Assembly (NCBI GenBank): GCA_963726135.1
Contig: CAVSBE010000008.1
Span: 2,294,001 to 2,358,000, forward strand
Direction of reading: 5' to 3'
Length of the DNA: 64,000 bases
Origin: Bog-473 sp963726135
Lineage (GTDB): Bacteria > Actinomycetota > Acidimicrobiia > Acidimicrobiales > RAAP-2
Shown here one piece after another: positions 1 through 9,872 of this stretch (the first letter of the stretch is position 1; every line of letters starts with the position of its first letter). The translations under genes were made by a program, and so were the position numbers. Below the pieces are notes generated by a model. The model was not told where the DNA came from and searched no databases. It saw only the letters and a list, made by a program, of their open reading frames with translations.

Positions 1-1
1 C

Positions 2-112
2 ATCGCGGTGACCCCCTGCCGCGTGGCCCTGTTCGAGGCCGAGCTCATCGATCGCTCGCATCTGGAGGAGCTGTCGGTGGGGCATCGCCGCGAGGACCGC
101 GCGCGAGACTGA
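2..112 (+). CDS. C-terminal end of an unidentified protein (possibly a cyclic-nucleotide-binding protein)
   Basis: Only the last 36 codons are in the window. The frame runs without a stop from base 2 to a TGA at 110-112 and ends five bases before the GTG of the next gene, as in an operon. The visible stretch (VTPCRVALFEAELIDRSHL) resembles the last strand and helix of a cNMP-binding domain, but this is a weak guess from a short tail. It cannot be named without the upstream sequence. Confidence 0.4.
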   Translation: MAVTPCRVALFEAELIDRSHLEELSVGHRREDRARD

Positions 113-116
113 GCAA

Positions 117-977
117 GTGCGCGTCCACTTCTGTGGGGTTCGGGGGTCGACGCCTGCACCTGGTCCCGACTTCGTCCGCTACGGGGGCCACACCTCGTGC
201 GTCGCCCTGTCCCATGACGGGGATCCGTGCGAGGTGCCACCGACGCTCCTTCTCGATGCCGGCACGGGTCTGCGGAGGTTGCCCGAGTTCCTCGGCGACC
301 GCCCGTTCAGGGGCACCTTGCTGCTGACCCACCTGCACTGGGACCACGTCCAGGGGCTCCCCTTCTTCCCCAGCGGCGACCGTGAAGGTGCACGGGTGAA
401 CCTGCTCCTCCCGGGAGAGGACGAGCACACGCAGGCCGGCGCACTGCTGGCCCGCATGATGTCGCCCCCGTTCTTCCCCATCGGGCCCCACCAGCTCCGC
501 GGCGACTGGCGTTTTGGTCTCATCCCCAACGGCAGCTTCGAGACGGAGGGGTTCACCGTCGACGCCATCGAGATACCACACAAAGGGGGCCGCACCGTCG
601 GGTTCCGGATCAGCGACGGGCACTCGTCCGTTGCCTACATGCCCGACCATTGCCCGACCGCTGTCGGCAGCGGCCCGCAGGGGTGGGGGATGTACCACGA
701 CGCCGCGGTCCAGCTGGCCCGCGACGTTGATCTCCTGATCCACGACGCACACCTCCGCGCAGAGGAGGTGGCGGCGGAGGGATACTTCGGTCACGCTGCC
801 GCCGAGTACGCGGTCCGGCTCGCCACCCTGGCCGGCGCCCACCGGGTCGCCCTCTTCCATCATCGCCCGGAGCGCATCGACGCGGAGGTTGATCGGACCG
901 TGTGCCGGTTCGCCGAGAGCCCCGTGCCGGTCATCGGCGCCGAGGAAGGGACGACGCTGGCCCTGTCGAGCCGGTGA
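117..977 (+). CDS. MBL-fold metallohydrolase
   Basis: A 286-aa protein of the metallo-beta-lactamase fold, RNase Z/PhnP-like branch. The metal-binding HxHxDH signature is present as THLHWDHVQGLPFF near residues 71-84, preceded by the N-terminal strand FCGVRGSTPAPGP and the LLLDAGTGLRRL segment. Further ligands are likely the DH pair in YMPDHCPT and the HH near residue 250. There is no signal peptide, so it should be cytoplasmic. The GTG start at 117 follows closely on the upstream stop, and the stop overlaps the GTG of the next gene (GTGA), suggesting translational coupling. The substrate (phosphodiester, cyclic nucleotide or lactone) cannot be told from sequence. Confidence 0.85.
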   Translation: MRVHFCGVRGSTPAPGPDFVRYGGHTSCVALSHDGDPCEVPPTLLLDAGTGLRRLPEFLGDRPFRGTLLLTHLHWDHVQGLPFFPSGDREGARVNLLLPGEDEHTQAGALLARMMSPPFFPIGPHQLRGDWRFGLIPNGSFETEGFTVDAIEIPHKGGRTVGFRISDGHSSVAYMPDHCPTAVGSGPQGWGMYHDAAVQLARDVDLLIHDAHLRAEEVAAEGYFGHAAAEYAVRLATLAGAHRVALFHHRPERIDAEVDRTVCRFAESPVPVIGAEEGTTLALSSR

Positions 978-2418
978 GGCACCCGGACGCCGTCGTGGTG
1001 GGCGCCGGGCCCAACGGGCTCGTCGCGGCACTCACCCTGGCCCGCGCCGGCTTGACGGTCGACGTCTACGAAGCGGCCGACCAGCCCGGCGGCGGCTGTC
1101 GCACGGCCGAGCTCACCGTGCCCGGGTTCCGCCACGACATCTGCTCGGCGGTGCACCCGCTGCTCGTGGCGTCACCGGCCTTCGCGGACATCGACCTCTC
1201 GTCTCGCGGGGTCCGCTTGCTCTCTCCGTCCGTCGCTTTCGCCCATCCCCTCGAGGGCGGGCGTGCCGTCTGCGTCGGAAGCAGCATCGAGGACGTGGCG
1301 GACTCGCTCGGGGCGGACGGGCCAACCTACGCGCACATCTTCTCGCCGCTGGTCCGGGACGTGGACAAGATCCTCCCCGCCTTCTTGGGCTCAATGCGCA
1401 CCGTGCCCGCCCACCCCCTCATAGCCGGCGGGTTCGGGCTGCGGGGTCTCTCCTCCGCCCAACGCATGGCCGACAGGTTCCATACCGAAGAGGCGCGGGC
1501 GCTCGTGGCCGGCACGGCCGCCCATTCGATGCTGCCTCTCACGGCGCCGCTCTCCGGTGTCTTTCCCCGGCTCTTCACCGCCATGGCCCACCGCTTTGGC
1601 TGGCCGGTCGTCGAGGGTGGGAGTGCGGCCATCATCGACGCACTCGTCGCCGAGCTGACCTCGCTCGGGGGCCACATCGAGACGGAACGCCTGGTGAAGC
1701 GGCTCGACGAGCTGCCCCCCGCCCGGGCCCTGGTGCTCGACGTCACCCCACGCCAGCTTCTCGAGCTGGCGGGCGACACGATGCCGCGCCGCTACGGCAA
1801 CGCCCTCTTGCGGTACCGCTACGGCCCCGGCGTGTGCAAGGTCGACTGGGCGCTCAGCGGGCCTGTGCCGTGGAGGGCGGACGGCTGCCGCCGGGCGGTC
1901 ACCGTGCACGTGGGCGGCACGTTCGAGGAGATCGCCGGGGGGAGGCCGACGTGAACGCCGGCCGGCACCCCGAACGCCCCTACTGCCTGGTGACCCAGCC
2001 GTGCGTCGTCGACGCGCACAGGGCCCCAGCCGGTCGGCACACACTGTGGGCCTACTGCCACGTCCCCAACGGGTCCGACGTGGACATGACCGAGAGGATC
2101 GAGGCGCAGATCGAGCGTTTCGCCCCGGGCTTTCGCGACCTGGTCCTCGGCCGTGCGACCTCCACCGCGGTGGACGAGGAGGAGCGCAATCCCAGCTACG
2201 TCGGCGGGGACATCAACGCCGGCGCCGCCACGCTCCGCCAGATGGTCTTGCGGCCGACGGTGCGGTGGAACCCTTACCGCACCGCGCTCAAGGGCGTCTA
2301 CCTGTGCTCCGCCGCCACCCCACCCGGCGGGGGCGTGCACGGGATGTGCGGGCTGGGAGCGGCGCGCGCCGCCCTGCACGACCTCGGCCAGGACGGAGCC
2401 GGCTCGCCGGAGCCCTGA
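974..2418 (+). CDS. FAD-dependent phytoene-desaturase-like oxidoreductase, frame broken once
   Basis: About 480 aa once the break is bridged. The N-terminus has a dinucleotide-binding fold (VVVGAGPNGLVAAL, then an acidic residue in VYEAADQPGGG), typical of NAD(P)/FAD oxidoreductases related to CrtI/amine oxidases. The GTG start at 974 overlaps the preceding stop. The first frame ends at 1954, but the family's conserved C-terminal half (ADVNAGRHPERPYCLV, then HTLWAYCHVPNG and GGDINAGAATLRQM) continues in the +1-shifted frame to 2418. The two frames meet at a run of six G at 1937-1942; a seventh G would restore one frame. The gene may therefore be intact in the organism. Substrate unknown; carotenoid or polyprenoid-like compounds are typical for the family. 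Confidence 0.8.
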
Positions 2419-4919
2419 TGCTGGCGCAGTGCGTTGTCCTTCGCCGGGTACCGGTTCCGAACGACCTTCAGGTCGGAGCTCTCCTATTACATCTCCGTGA
2501 TCCTGCTGGTGGGCGCGCTCGGCGGCCTCTCCATGGGCGCCGTCGCGGCGGCCCGCAGCACCGAGTCTTCGTTCTCCGACTACGTCGCCAGCTCGCACGT
2601 CCCCAATCTCTTCGTCCTGGACGGTGTGATCAACCCGGCCATCGGGCTCAACTCGGCGTACAACCCCGTGCTGTTGCGGACAGCTGTCCCATCTCCCCCA
2701 CGTCGAACGGGTCGCTGACACAGTGCAGCTCAACATGGGCCCGCTCACCCCAAAGGGCCGACCGCTGCCGGCGAGCTCCTCCATCCCGGGTGACGCCAGC
2801 GTCAACGGGTTGTACTTCACCGAGGATCCCGTCGCCATCACGCAGGGACGGATGGCCAACCCTCACAGGGCCGGACGAGGTCGTCCTCGATGCGGCGACC
2901 GCGAAGGCCTTCGGGTATCACCTGGGGGAGGAGATTCCCGTCGGGTGGCTGACCAATGCGCAGGCGAACTCGGGGAACCTCGCGCTGAACTCAACGATCC
3001 CCGTCGGATGAGCGTGCGAGGGTGAAGCTGGTCGGGATCGCAGGTGGGCAGGCGACCAACTTGTTCCAGGACCAGGACGAGGCACAGGGCCAGGCCATCA
3101 TGTTGTTCACGCCGGCGCTGACCAACAAGCTGCTCGCCTGCTGCAGCAACACACACGCTGACCGCGCTGACGCTGCAGGACGGCAACCGGTATCTCTCCG
3201 CGGTGGAGACAGAGATCAAGGGCGTGCTGCCCAAGGGTCTCCCCTTCGTCTACGTCCAGGTCGAGGATCGCGTCGCCATCGCCAACGACACCTTGCGGCC
3301 CGAGGCCATCGCGCTCGCCGTCTTCGGCGGCATCGCCGGCATCGCCGGCCTGCTCATCGCCGGGCAGGTCCTCAGCCGCCGGATCCGGCTGAGGACCGCC
3401 GACCTCGACATCATCCGGGCTCTCGGGGCAAGCCCCTCCATGACCTTCTGCGACGACCTGATCGGCACGCTCGGCGCCGTGGCGGTCGGCTCCGTCCTGG
3501 CCGGGCTGCTGGCCCTCTGCCTCTCACCGCTGGCCCCGCTGGGCCCGGTGCGGCCGTTCCTGCGCGTCGAGGTGCACGCAGACTGGGCGGTGATCGGTCT
3601 CGGCGTGGCCGGCCTCCTGCTGTCACTCGGGGCGATCGCAGCCCTGGCTTCGTGGCGAGCACTGCCGGGCAGGGCACCCGTGAGGAGCCAACGAACCTCG
3701 TCGTCGCGGGTCACGACTGCGGCAGCGCGCGCCGGGCTCCCGCCGCCGGCGATCACCGGGGTGCGGTTCGCCCTCGAGCCGGGAGTGGGCAGAAGCGCCG
3801 TTCCCGTGCGGTCGGCGATCCTGGGCGCCATCCTCGCCGTCACCGTCGTCGTGGCCACGGTCACGTTCGGGTCGAGTCTCAACACCTTGGTCAGCCACCC
3901 AGCGCTCTACGGCTGGAACTGGAACTACGACATGGACGGTGGCGGTGGGCTCGGAGACATTCCGGGACAGGCTGCGGCGAGACTGCTCGATGCCGACCCA
4001 CTCGTCGAGAGTTGGAGTGGAGTCTCCTACTCGACCCTGCAGCTCGACGGCGTAAATGTGCCGGTGATGGGATCCACGCCCCGGGCAGCGGTGGCACCAC
4101 CCCTTCTCAGCGGGCACGGACTCGAGGCGCACGATCAGGTGGTGCTCGGCGCCGGCACGTTGCACCAGCTGCACAAGCGGGTCGGGGAAACCGTGGAGGA
4201 GCGGGCACACAACGGCGCGCCGGTCAGACTGACGATCGTCGGCACCGCGACGCTGCCGCCGATCGGTGTCACGGGGTCGTCACATCTCGAGATGGGAACC
4301 GGTGCGCTGCTCTCCTACCAGCTCATCCCGCCCGCGGCGAGGAACCTCTTCGAGGTCACGCCGGGTCCGAACGCGATCCTGGTCCGCACGAAAGGGGGAG
4401 CGAGCGAGGCGGCCCTGCGTTCCCTCCAGACCATAGGGCGCAAGCTGGACATCGCAATCAACGGCGGCTCGGTGCTGGCTGTCCAGCGGCCGGCACAGAT
4501 CCTCAACTACGGGTCACTGGGCACCACGCCGATGCTGCTGGGCGCGGCGCTGGCGGCTGGGGCCGTCGAGCGCGCTCGGCATCACGCTGGTCACATCCGT
4601 CCGGCGAAGACGGCGCGACCTGGCGATCCTGAAGACGCTCGGCTTCACCGGACGTCAGCTGGCGACCGCGGTGTCCGTGCAGGCCGGAGTCGCCGCCGTC
4701 ATCGGCTGCGCCATCGGTATCCCGGCTGGGATCGCGTTAGGCCGCGCGCTGTGGGACCTGTTCGCCGGTGAGATCAGCGCCGTCCCCTACCCCACCATCC
4801 CGGTCGGGACCATCGTGGCGATCGGGACCTTGTCCATCGTGTTGGCGGCCCTGGTCGCCACCATTCCCGGGCGTGTGGCAGCGAGAACGGCCACCTCGCA
4901 GCTCCTCCGTGCGGAATAA
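2418..4919 (+). pseudogene. FtsX-type ABC transporter permease, multiply frameshifted
   Basis: Pieces of one roughly 830-aa MacB/FtsX-like permease lie in all three forward frames. The first transmembrane segment (SVILLVGALGGLSMGAVAA) is near 2490-2550 and an extracytoplasmic part follows at 2723-3030. A long middle segment at 3203-4560 includes IALAVFGGIAGIAGLLIAG and ALGASPSMTF. The C-terminal helices at 4570-4919 end in PGRVAARTATSQLLRAE. At least five frame changes are needed (about 2430, 2710, 2870, 3020, 3180, 4565). A near full-length relative at 35,336 shares the order of motifs. No ATPase subunit is adjacent. The ATG at 2418 overlaps the preceding stop. This number of breaks is more than I would ascribe to sequencing alone, so decay is likely, though not proven. 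Confidence 0.75.
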
Positions 4920-4939
4920 CCGGCAGGGCGTCGCGGCCT

Positions 4940-5878
4940 TCAATTGGCGAAGCGCCCGACCAACACCTCTCCGAGACGACGCACCGTATCCGGCGTGCCA
5001 GTGGGCACGTTGAACACGAAGTACTCCACCCCGGCCGCACCGAGCTCCTCGACCCGCGCCACCAATTCCTCGGCCGTCCCCACGTCGGAGCCCGAGGGCT
5101 CTTCACCCGTGACCTGGCGGAGGAAGTCCTTCGTCGTTGCCGTCTCCTCTTCGCTGGCGGTCAGCACGAGCGTGCTCAACCGGCTGACCGTGACCTCGGA
5201 CGGGTCTCGCCCGACGGCCGCGCAGTGCCCCTGCAGCACCTCGACCTTGTGGGCGATGGTGGCGGGGTCACCGGTGATGTTGCACATGTCGGCGTAGCGC
5301 GCCACCAGGCGGAGCGTCCGCTTCTCCCCGCCGCCGCCCACCAGGATCGCCGGCCCGCCCGGTTGCACCGGTGACGGGATGTTGCGCGCCTCGTGGATCC
5401 GGTAATACCGGCCGCTGAAGGAAGGCGCCTCCTCGGTGAACATGGCCCGACAGATCTGCAGTGCCTCCTCCAGGCGGTCGAGCCGCTCGCCTGCCGGCGG
5501 GAAGTCAAAGCCAAGACCCTCGTGCTCCACGTCGTACCAGGCCGCCCCGATGCCGAGAATGGCCCGGCCCGCGCTTATGACGTCGAGTGTGGTGATGATC
5601 TTGGCCAGATGCGCCGGGTTCCGGTACGTGACGCCGGTCACCATGGTCCCCAGCCGGATCCTCGACGTCCTGGCGGCCAGCGCGCCGAGCAGCGTGTAGG
5701 AGTCGAGCATGGGCTGACTGGGGCCTCCCAACGGAGGCAGTTGGTAGAAGTGGTCCATCACCCATACCGAGTCGAAGCCGGCGTCCTCCGCCGCGGCCGC
5801 CATCTGGACGACGCCGTCGAAGAGCGCGCCGGGTGACTCGCCGGCGGTGAAGTTGGGGATCTGCAGTCCAAAGCGCAT
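4940..5878 (-). CDS. LLM-class F420-dependent oxidoreductase
   Basis: 312 aa, full length for the luciferase-like monooxygenase family. It begins MRFGLQIPNF and shows the typical DSVWVMDHF and RIRLGTMVTG strands, a TLDVISAGRAILGIGAAW glycine segment and a late ILVGGGGEKRTLRL motif. Actinobacterial members mostly use coenzyme F420 for hydride transfer; the TIM-barrel layout fits that, but the substrate is unknown. It is transcribed opposite to the permease remnant, with stops facing each other about 20 bases apart. A second, different family member lies at 11,284. Confidence 0.9.
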   Translation of the reverse strand: MRFGLQIPNFTAGESPGALFDGVVQMAAAAEDAGFDSVWVMDHFYQLPPLGGPSQPMLDSYTLLGALAARTSRIRLGTMVTGVTYRNPAHLAKIITTLDVISAGRAILGIGAAWYDVEHEGLGFDFPPAGERLDRLEEALQICRAMFTEEAPSFSGRYYRIHEARNIPSPVQPGGPAILVGGGGEKRTLRLVARYADMCNITGDPATIAHKVEVLQGHCAAVGRDPSEVTVSRLSTLVLTASEEETATTKDFLRQVTGEEPSGSDVGTAEELVARVEELGAAGVEYFVFNVPTGTPDTVRRLGEVLVGRFAN

Positions 5879-5920
5879 GCAGCCGAACCTACCGGCGTGC
5901 CGGGTGCTCCGTGCGGCGGA

Positions 5921-6871
5921 TCACCAGCCATTGCGGCGGCGCAGCCAGGCCAGGGCCACGTCACCCTGAGCGGCCTGGAAGCGACGCACCGTCGGCAGGC
6001 CGGGCGGTGGTGGGCGCAGGGAGTGCTCGACGAAGAAGCCGGCTACCGCAGCCAGCAGCACAGAGACGACCTCGGGGTCCACCACTTCCGCCTGCTCGTA
6101 GCGGGCGAGCAGCTCCTCGGGCTCGGGCCCGCCTTCCAGGAACACTGAAGGGGCCCACTCGACCAGATCGAGGACCGGCGCACCGACAGCCGCGTGGGGC
6201 CAATCCACGAAGACCGCGCCATGGGGCCCGAGCAAGATGTTGTCCGAGCGGACGTCGCCGTGCACGAGCGTGTCGCCGGTGCACGCGTCCGGCCAGCCCG
6301 ACTCGAGCTGGGCGAGGGGCTCCAAGTTGTGGCGTGCCCATGCGTCCAAGCCGGTCGGTGGCGCGTCCCTCGCGGCCAGATCGGCCCAGCCCCCGAAAAG
6401 CGGGCGTAGATAGCTCTCCGCCGATTCCAGCGAAGGCACCGGCGTCGGCGTCAGGTCTCGGTGCAGCTCGGTCAGAGCGTCAACCACGGCGAGCAGCTCC
6501 TCACCGTCCCAGGGATGTGCCGGCAGACGCCCGTCGATCGCCTCGAAGGCCAGGGCGACCCAGTCACCGTCGTCGAAGGTGCCGAGGAGCCGCGGGACCC
6601 GCGACGACATCGGGAGCACGGCCGAGACCACGGCCTCCCGGCGGTGCATGTCGGGCGAGTCCGGGTTGAGGACTGCACCCACCGCTTTCACGAAGATGCT
6701 GGCACCGGGACAGTCCAGCCGGGTCGCCGCGCCGGGCGAGAATCCTCCGTGCAGATCGCGCACCGTGGCGGGCAGCCCGCCGCCGACCTCGGCCGCCCAC
6801 GCCTGCACCGCCGCGGGCACCTCGGCCCAGGGCAGGTGGACGCCGGCCGCCGGTCCGGTCGGCGTGGTCAC
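5921..6871 (-). CDS. APH-family phosphotransferase
   Basis: 316 aa of the aminoglycoside phosphotransferase/choline-kinase fold. The Brenner motif is visible as LVHGDVRSDNILL, followed by the metal-binding FVDWPHAAVG (DFG-like position). It is cytoplasmic, with no signal peptide. The chosen start is the GTG at 6871 because it overlaps the stop of the upstream gene (GTGA), whereas the frame upstream is unlike the family. It is the third gene of a leftward operon after the dienelactone hydrolase and DUF6295 genes. The family phosphorylates small hydroxylated molecules, and resistance or housekeeping roles cannot be separated here. Confidence 0.85.
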   Translation of the reverse strand: MTTPTGPAAGVHLPWAEVPAAVQAWAAEVGGGLPATVRDLHGGFSPGAATRLDCPGASIFVKAVGAVLNPDSPDMHRREAVVSAVLPMSSRVPRLLGTFDDGDWVALAFEAIDGRLPAHPWDGEELLAVVDALTELHRDLTPTPVPSLESAESYLRPLFGGWADLAARDAPPTGLDAWARHNLEPLAQLESGWPDACTGDTLVHGDVRSDNILLGPHGAVFVDWPHAAVGAPVLDLVEWAPSVFLEGGPEPEELLARYEQAEVVDPEVVSVLLAAVAGFFVEHSLRPPPPGLPTVRRFQAAQGDVALAWLRRRNGW

Positions 6872-7128
6872 GTGGCGGCGTCCCCTGCCGCTGCGAGGGC
6901 GGCGCGGATGCTCTCGACCAGGCGCCGCGCCGAGTCGGCGCTCAGCTCCACGGCGACCCGTGCCCCGGGCCCGCGTGACGGATCGGTGAAGTCGATGTTG
7001 AGCGTGTGGTCGAACGGCGCGTGGAAAGGGTGGTCGAAGTAGACCGAGGCGGTCGTCACGGGGAACCAGCCCTGTGGACCCTTGGCGCTGCCGGCGACGT
7101 CGGTGGCCACGGTGAGGTAGGAGCACAT
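6868..7128 (-). CDS. Small DUF6295-like protein
   Basis: 86 aa beginning MCSYLTVATDVAGSAKGPQG, with WFPVTTASVYFDHPFHAPF and a C-terminal helix. This matches my recollection of the actinobacterial DUF6295 family, whose function is unknown. The ATG at 7128 is preferred over the longer open frame because residues upstream are antisense to the neighbouring hydrolase. It starts two bases past the hydrolase stop and overlaps the phosphotransferase start by four, so the three genes are almost certainly co-translated. The conserved H/D-rich strand (FDHPFHAPFDHTLNIDF) could bind a metal; that is inference. Confidence 0.75.
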   Translation of the reverse strand: MCSYLTVATDVAGSAKGPQGWFPVTTASVYFDHPFHAPFDHTLNIDFTDPSRGPGARVAVELSADSARRLVESIRAALAAAGDAAT

Positions 7129-7130
7129 GG

Positions 7131-7886
7131 TCAGTCCCCCGCCAGGTAGCGCCCGAACCACTCGAAGATGTGGCGCCAGCCGTCGACTGCCGCCTCGGGC
7201 CGGTAGGCAGGGCGGTCGACCGAGAAGAATGCGTGCCCCGCCCCGTCGTAGCGGTGGAACTCGTATGTCTTGCCGGCCGCCTCGAGCGCTGCCTCCAGCT
7301 CGTCGACCTGCTCGGGGCCGGGAAACTTGTCCTCGTTGCCGAAGAGGCCGAGCAGCGGGCAGTGCAGCAGCGGCGCCCGGTCGGCGAGCGGCGTCACCCT
7401 CAGCGGAAAGCCCTCGGGGGGCGTGCCGGTCACGAACGCGCCGTAGCAATCCACCGCAGCATCGACGGGCAGGCTCACCGCGGTGAGGAAGGAGTGCCGG
7501 CCACCGGAGCAGTAGCCGATGACACCGACCTTGCCGTTGGACGTGGGCAGCGCCCGCAGCGCCTCGATGGCGCCGCCGGCGTCGCCCACGAACTGGTCGT
7601 CGGGGACCCCGCCTGCCTCGCGCGCTGCGGCGGCTGCGTCGTCGGGCTCGACATCGAGCCCCTGGCGAGCGTAGAGATTGGGGCAGATCGCGTTATAGCC
7701 GCAGGCGGCGAAACGGCGCGTGATCTCCTTGGTCCCCGAGTCCCAGCCCGGCAGGTGGTGGATGACCAGTACCCCTCCGAAGGGGCCGTCACCAGCCGGA
7801 AGGGCCCGGTACGCGTTGATCTGGGCACCTTCGTAGCCGGCGAACGTCACGTTCTTGGCCGAGAGCGCTTCTTCGGGTGCGGGCAC
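7131..7886 (-). CDS. Dienelactone hydrolase family protein
   Basis: 251 aa with an alpha/beta-hydrolase fold. The nucleophile elbow is GYCSGG, with Cys in place of Ser as in true dienelactone hydrolases. The likely acid is the Asp in FGNEDKFPGP and the base is the His in YDGAGHAFF. The N-terminal strand VLVIHHLPGWDSGTKEI forms the oxyanion region. It is cytoplasmic. It is first in a leftward three-gene operon (DUF6295, phosphotransferase). The family hydrolyses dienelactones in aromatic degradation, but many members act on other esters or lactones, so the exact substrate is open. Confidence 0.9.
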   Translation of the reverse strand: MPAPEEALSAKNVTFAGYEGAQINAYRALPAGDGPFGGVLVIHHLPGWDSGTKEITRRFAACGYNAICPNLYARQGLDVEPDDAAAAAREAGGVPDDQFVGDAGGAIEALRALPTSNGKVGVIGYCSGGRHSFLTAVSLPVDAAVDCYGAFVTGTPPEGFPLRVTPLADRAPLLHCPLLGLFGNEDKFPGPEQVDELEAALEAAGKTYEFHRYDGAGHAFFSVDRPAYRPEAAVDGWRHIFEWFGRYLAGD

Positions 7887-8264
7887 GGTGGCCTCCTTGT
7901 TTCACGGTCCGTGGGTGGGCCGGACGGTCGGTGTGGTCGGTGCGCCGCCCACTATGGCGCGCCACGAACGCCCGCCGCCTTCGCAACCGGCATGATGAGC
8001 GCCGTGCGTCGACGCGACCTGCCGCTAACTGCCTCCTCGCGATGGCGACTCTCGCCGCCGCGGTCGCCCCGGCGGGCGGGGCGGAGTCCTCGGCCGCGGC
8101 CGGTGCCCGCACGGTCGTCGCTCCCGGGGTGCTGCGGCGGCGGGACCGCCGTGCCGTGGGTCGGAAGCGGGAGCTACCGCTTCACGAGCGCGTGAGAGCG
8201 GATGCGACCGGCTCGCAACCCACCGCCTCCACGATGACGGTCGTTTCGACGAAGACGGCCCTGG
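7887..8264. other. Intergenic stretch with a possible decayed signal-peptide ORF
   Basis: This lies between two leftward genes and has no complete conserved gene. On the plus strand a start near 7993 (MMSAVRRRDLPL) shifts at about 8030 into LLAMATLAAAVAPAGGAESS, which looks like an export signal, and a third frame ends GGTAVPWVGSGSYRFTSA near 8195. This looks like the remains of a small secreted protein, or chance in GC-rich DNA. I could not assign a function. Confidence 0.3.
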
Positions 8265-9803
8265 TCACGACGAGCAGGTTGTGCCCGGGCTCGGCGTGAC
8301 CCCGCCGACGAGATACGCGTCCACATACCCGCGCACGCAGGCACTGTAGAAGTACGCCACGTGGTCGTCGCCGTCCCGGGTGAGCAGCACGCCGTGGCCG
8401 AGCTGTTTCGAGACGTTGACCGCCCAGGCGTAAGGCGTGGCAGGGTCGTTTGTCGTCCCGACCACCAGCATGCGTGGCGCGCCGGCTGCGATCACGGGAC
8501 CCACCGGGCGGGTGGGCGGTGTGGGCCACACCGCGCAGGCGGCCTCACCCCATGCCAGGAGCGGCCCGAAGACGGGAGCCGAGGCCTTGAGGGTGCCAGC
8601 CAGCGAGCCGTAGGTGGCCAGGTCGTGGGAGACGGGGTGATCGAGGCAGTCGATGGCCAAGGAGGCGTCGTCACCGTTGGTCGATCCGTTCTGGTTGTAG
8701 TGGTCGGACATCGTGACGATCGGCGCGCCGTTGCCAGCCGCATCCGCCGCCAGCGCGCTGCCCAGCCCGGACCAGTCCGACCGGGCGTAGAGGCCGCCGA
8801 GCAACGCGTCGTAGAGCTCGCCCGGGCCGGCGACGCGGCCTCCCCCCGCCGGGACCGGTGTCGTCGCGGACGCGGCGATCAGCGCCAGCAGGGCGGCCGT
8901 CGGGTCCCCGGCCGGCCGCCACTGACAACTCGAGTTGGCTGCACACCAGGCGAAGAAGGACTGCAGCACGGCCTCGAACCCCTGGGCCTGGCCCTCGGTG
9001 ATCTGGTCGAAGGTCAGCGCGGGGTCGATGACGCTGTCGAGCACCATGGCCCGGACATGGGTGGGGAAGAGCGACGCGTAGGTGAGTCCGAGCAGTGTGC
9101 CGTAGGACTGCCCCATGTAGGTGAGGCCGGCGTCGCCCAGCGCGCTGCGGAGCTGCTCGAGATCACGGGCGGCGTCGACGGACCCGACGTGCGGGAGCAC
9201 GTTGGCGCTCGCCTGCTCGCAGGCGGCCGCGAACTGCTTCAACCCCGCGAAGGTCGCCGCCTCCTGGCTCGGCGTCGTCGGCACGGGATCCGACGGGTTG
9301 GTCGGGCCGCCGGCCGTCTCGCCACAGGTGACAGGGTCGCTTCGCTCCACGCCGCGGGGGTCGAAGAGCACGATGTCGAAGTCGTCGAGCAGCTGCGGCG
9401 TCAGCGAGGCGAGCTCGTTCGCCATGTCGTCGATGCCCGACACCCCCGGCCCTCCGGGATCGATCACGAGCGAGCCGATACGTGCCGCGGGATCCTCGGC
9501 AAGATGCCGGGCTACCGCAATCGGGATCGTCGGGCCGCCTGGGTCTGCGTAGTCCAGTGGCACCACCAACGTGCCGCACTGCAGGTCCCCGTTGCAAGGA
9601 GACCACGAGATCGGCGCCACGGGTGGCAGCGTCGTCGACGTGGTCGTCGTGCTCGTGGTGCTCGACGTCGTGGTGGCATGGCGCGCCGCCTGGGCTGACG
9701 CCCGCTGAGCCGGTGCGCCCTCGAGGCGTCCGCAGCCCGCTGCCGCCAGGGTCACGAGCCCGACGGCAAACAGCAGTGCCGTCGCCCTCTGAGGCCTGCC
9801 CAT
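8265..9803 (-). CDS. Exported alpha/beta-hydrolase lipoprotein, TAP-like peptidase family
   Basis: 512 aa, related to the Streptomyces tripeptidyl aminopeptidase (TAP)/SlpD group. It starts MGRPQRATALLF, with a hydrophobic stretch and a lipobox (LAAAGC) predicting a lipid anchor near residue 22, then a Thr/Ser-rich spacer. The oxyanion strand VIDPGGPGVSG, the nucleophile GQSYGT and VLFDPRGVERSD are all present. The C-terminal TAP-like region carries CLDH and VVGTTNDPATPY (likely acid) with the catalytic His in DGDDHVAYF. I chose the ATG at 9803, which places the lipobox correctly. It probably trims peptides or hydrolyses esters outside the membrane. Confidence 0.88.
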   Translation of the reverse strand: MGRPQRATALLFAVGLVTLAAAGCGRLEGAPAQRASAQAARHATTTSSTTSTTTTSTTLPPVAPISWSPCNGDLQCGTLVVPLDYADPGGPTIPIAVARHLAEDPAARIGSLVIDPGGPGVSGIDDMANELASLTPQLLDDFDIVLFDPRGVERSDPVTCGETAGGPTNPSDPVPTTPSQEAATFAGLKQFAAACEQASANVLPHVGSVDAARDLEQLRSALGDAGLTYMGQSYGTLLGLTYASLFPTHVRAMVLDSVIDPALTFDQITEGQAQGFEAVLQSFFAWCAANSSCQWRPAGDPTAALLALIAASATTPVPAGGGRVAGPGELYDALLGGLYARSDWSGLGSALAADAAGNGAPIVTMSDHYNQNGSTNGDDASLAIDCLDHPVSHDLATYGSLAGTLKASAPVFGPLLAWGEAACAVWPTPPTRPVGPVIAAGAPRMLVVGTTNDPATPYAWAVNVSKQLGHGVLLTRDGDDHVAYFYSACVRGYVDAYLVGGVTPSPGTTCSS

Positions 9804-9872
9804 CACCGGGGTAACAGTGACACGAACCAACGGGGGCGACCGTTCACCTCTCGAGTCACCTCCGAGGAGGCC

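Noticed and set aside
45..1031. Long leftward open frame opposite the MBL hydrolase and FAD gene
   Set aside because: Arg/Gly/Pro-rich product with no motif, fully antisense to a gene with a clear HxHxDH signature; typical of third-position GC bias.
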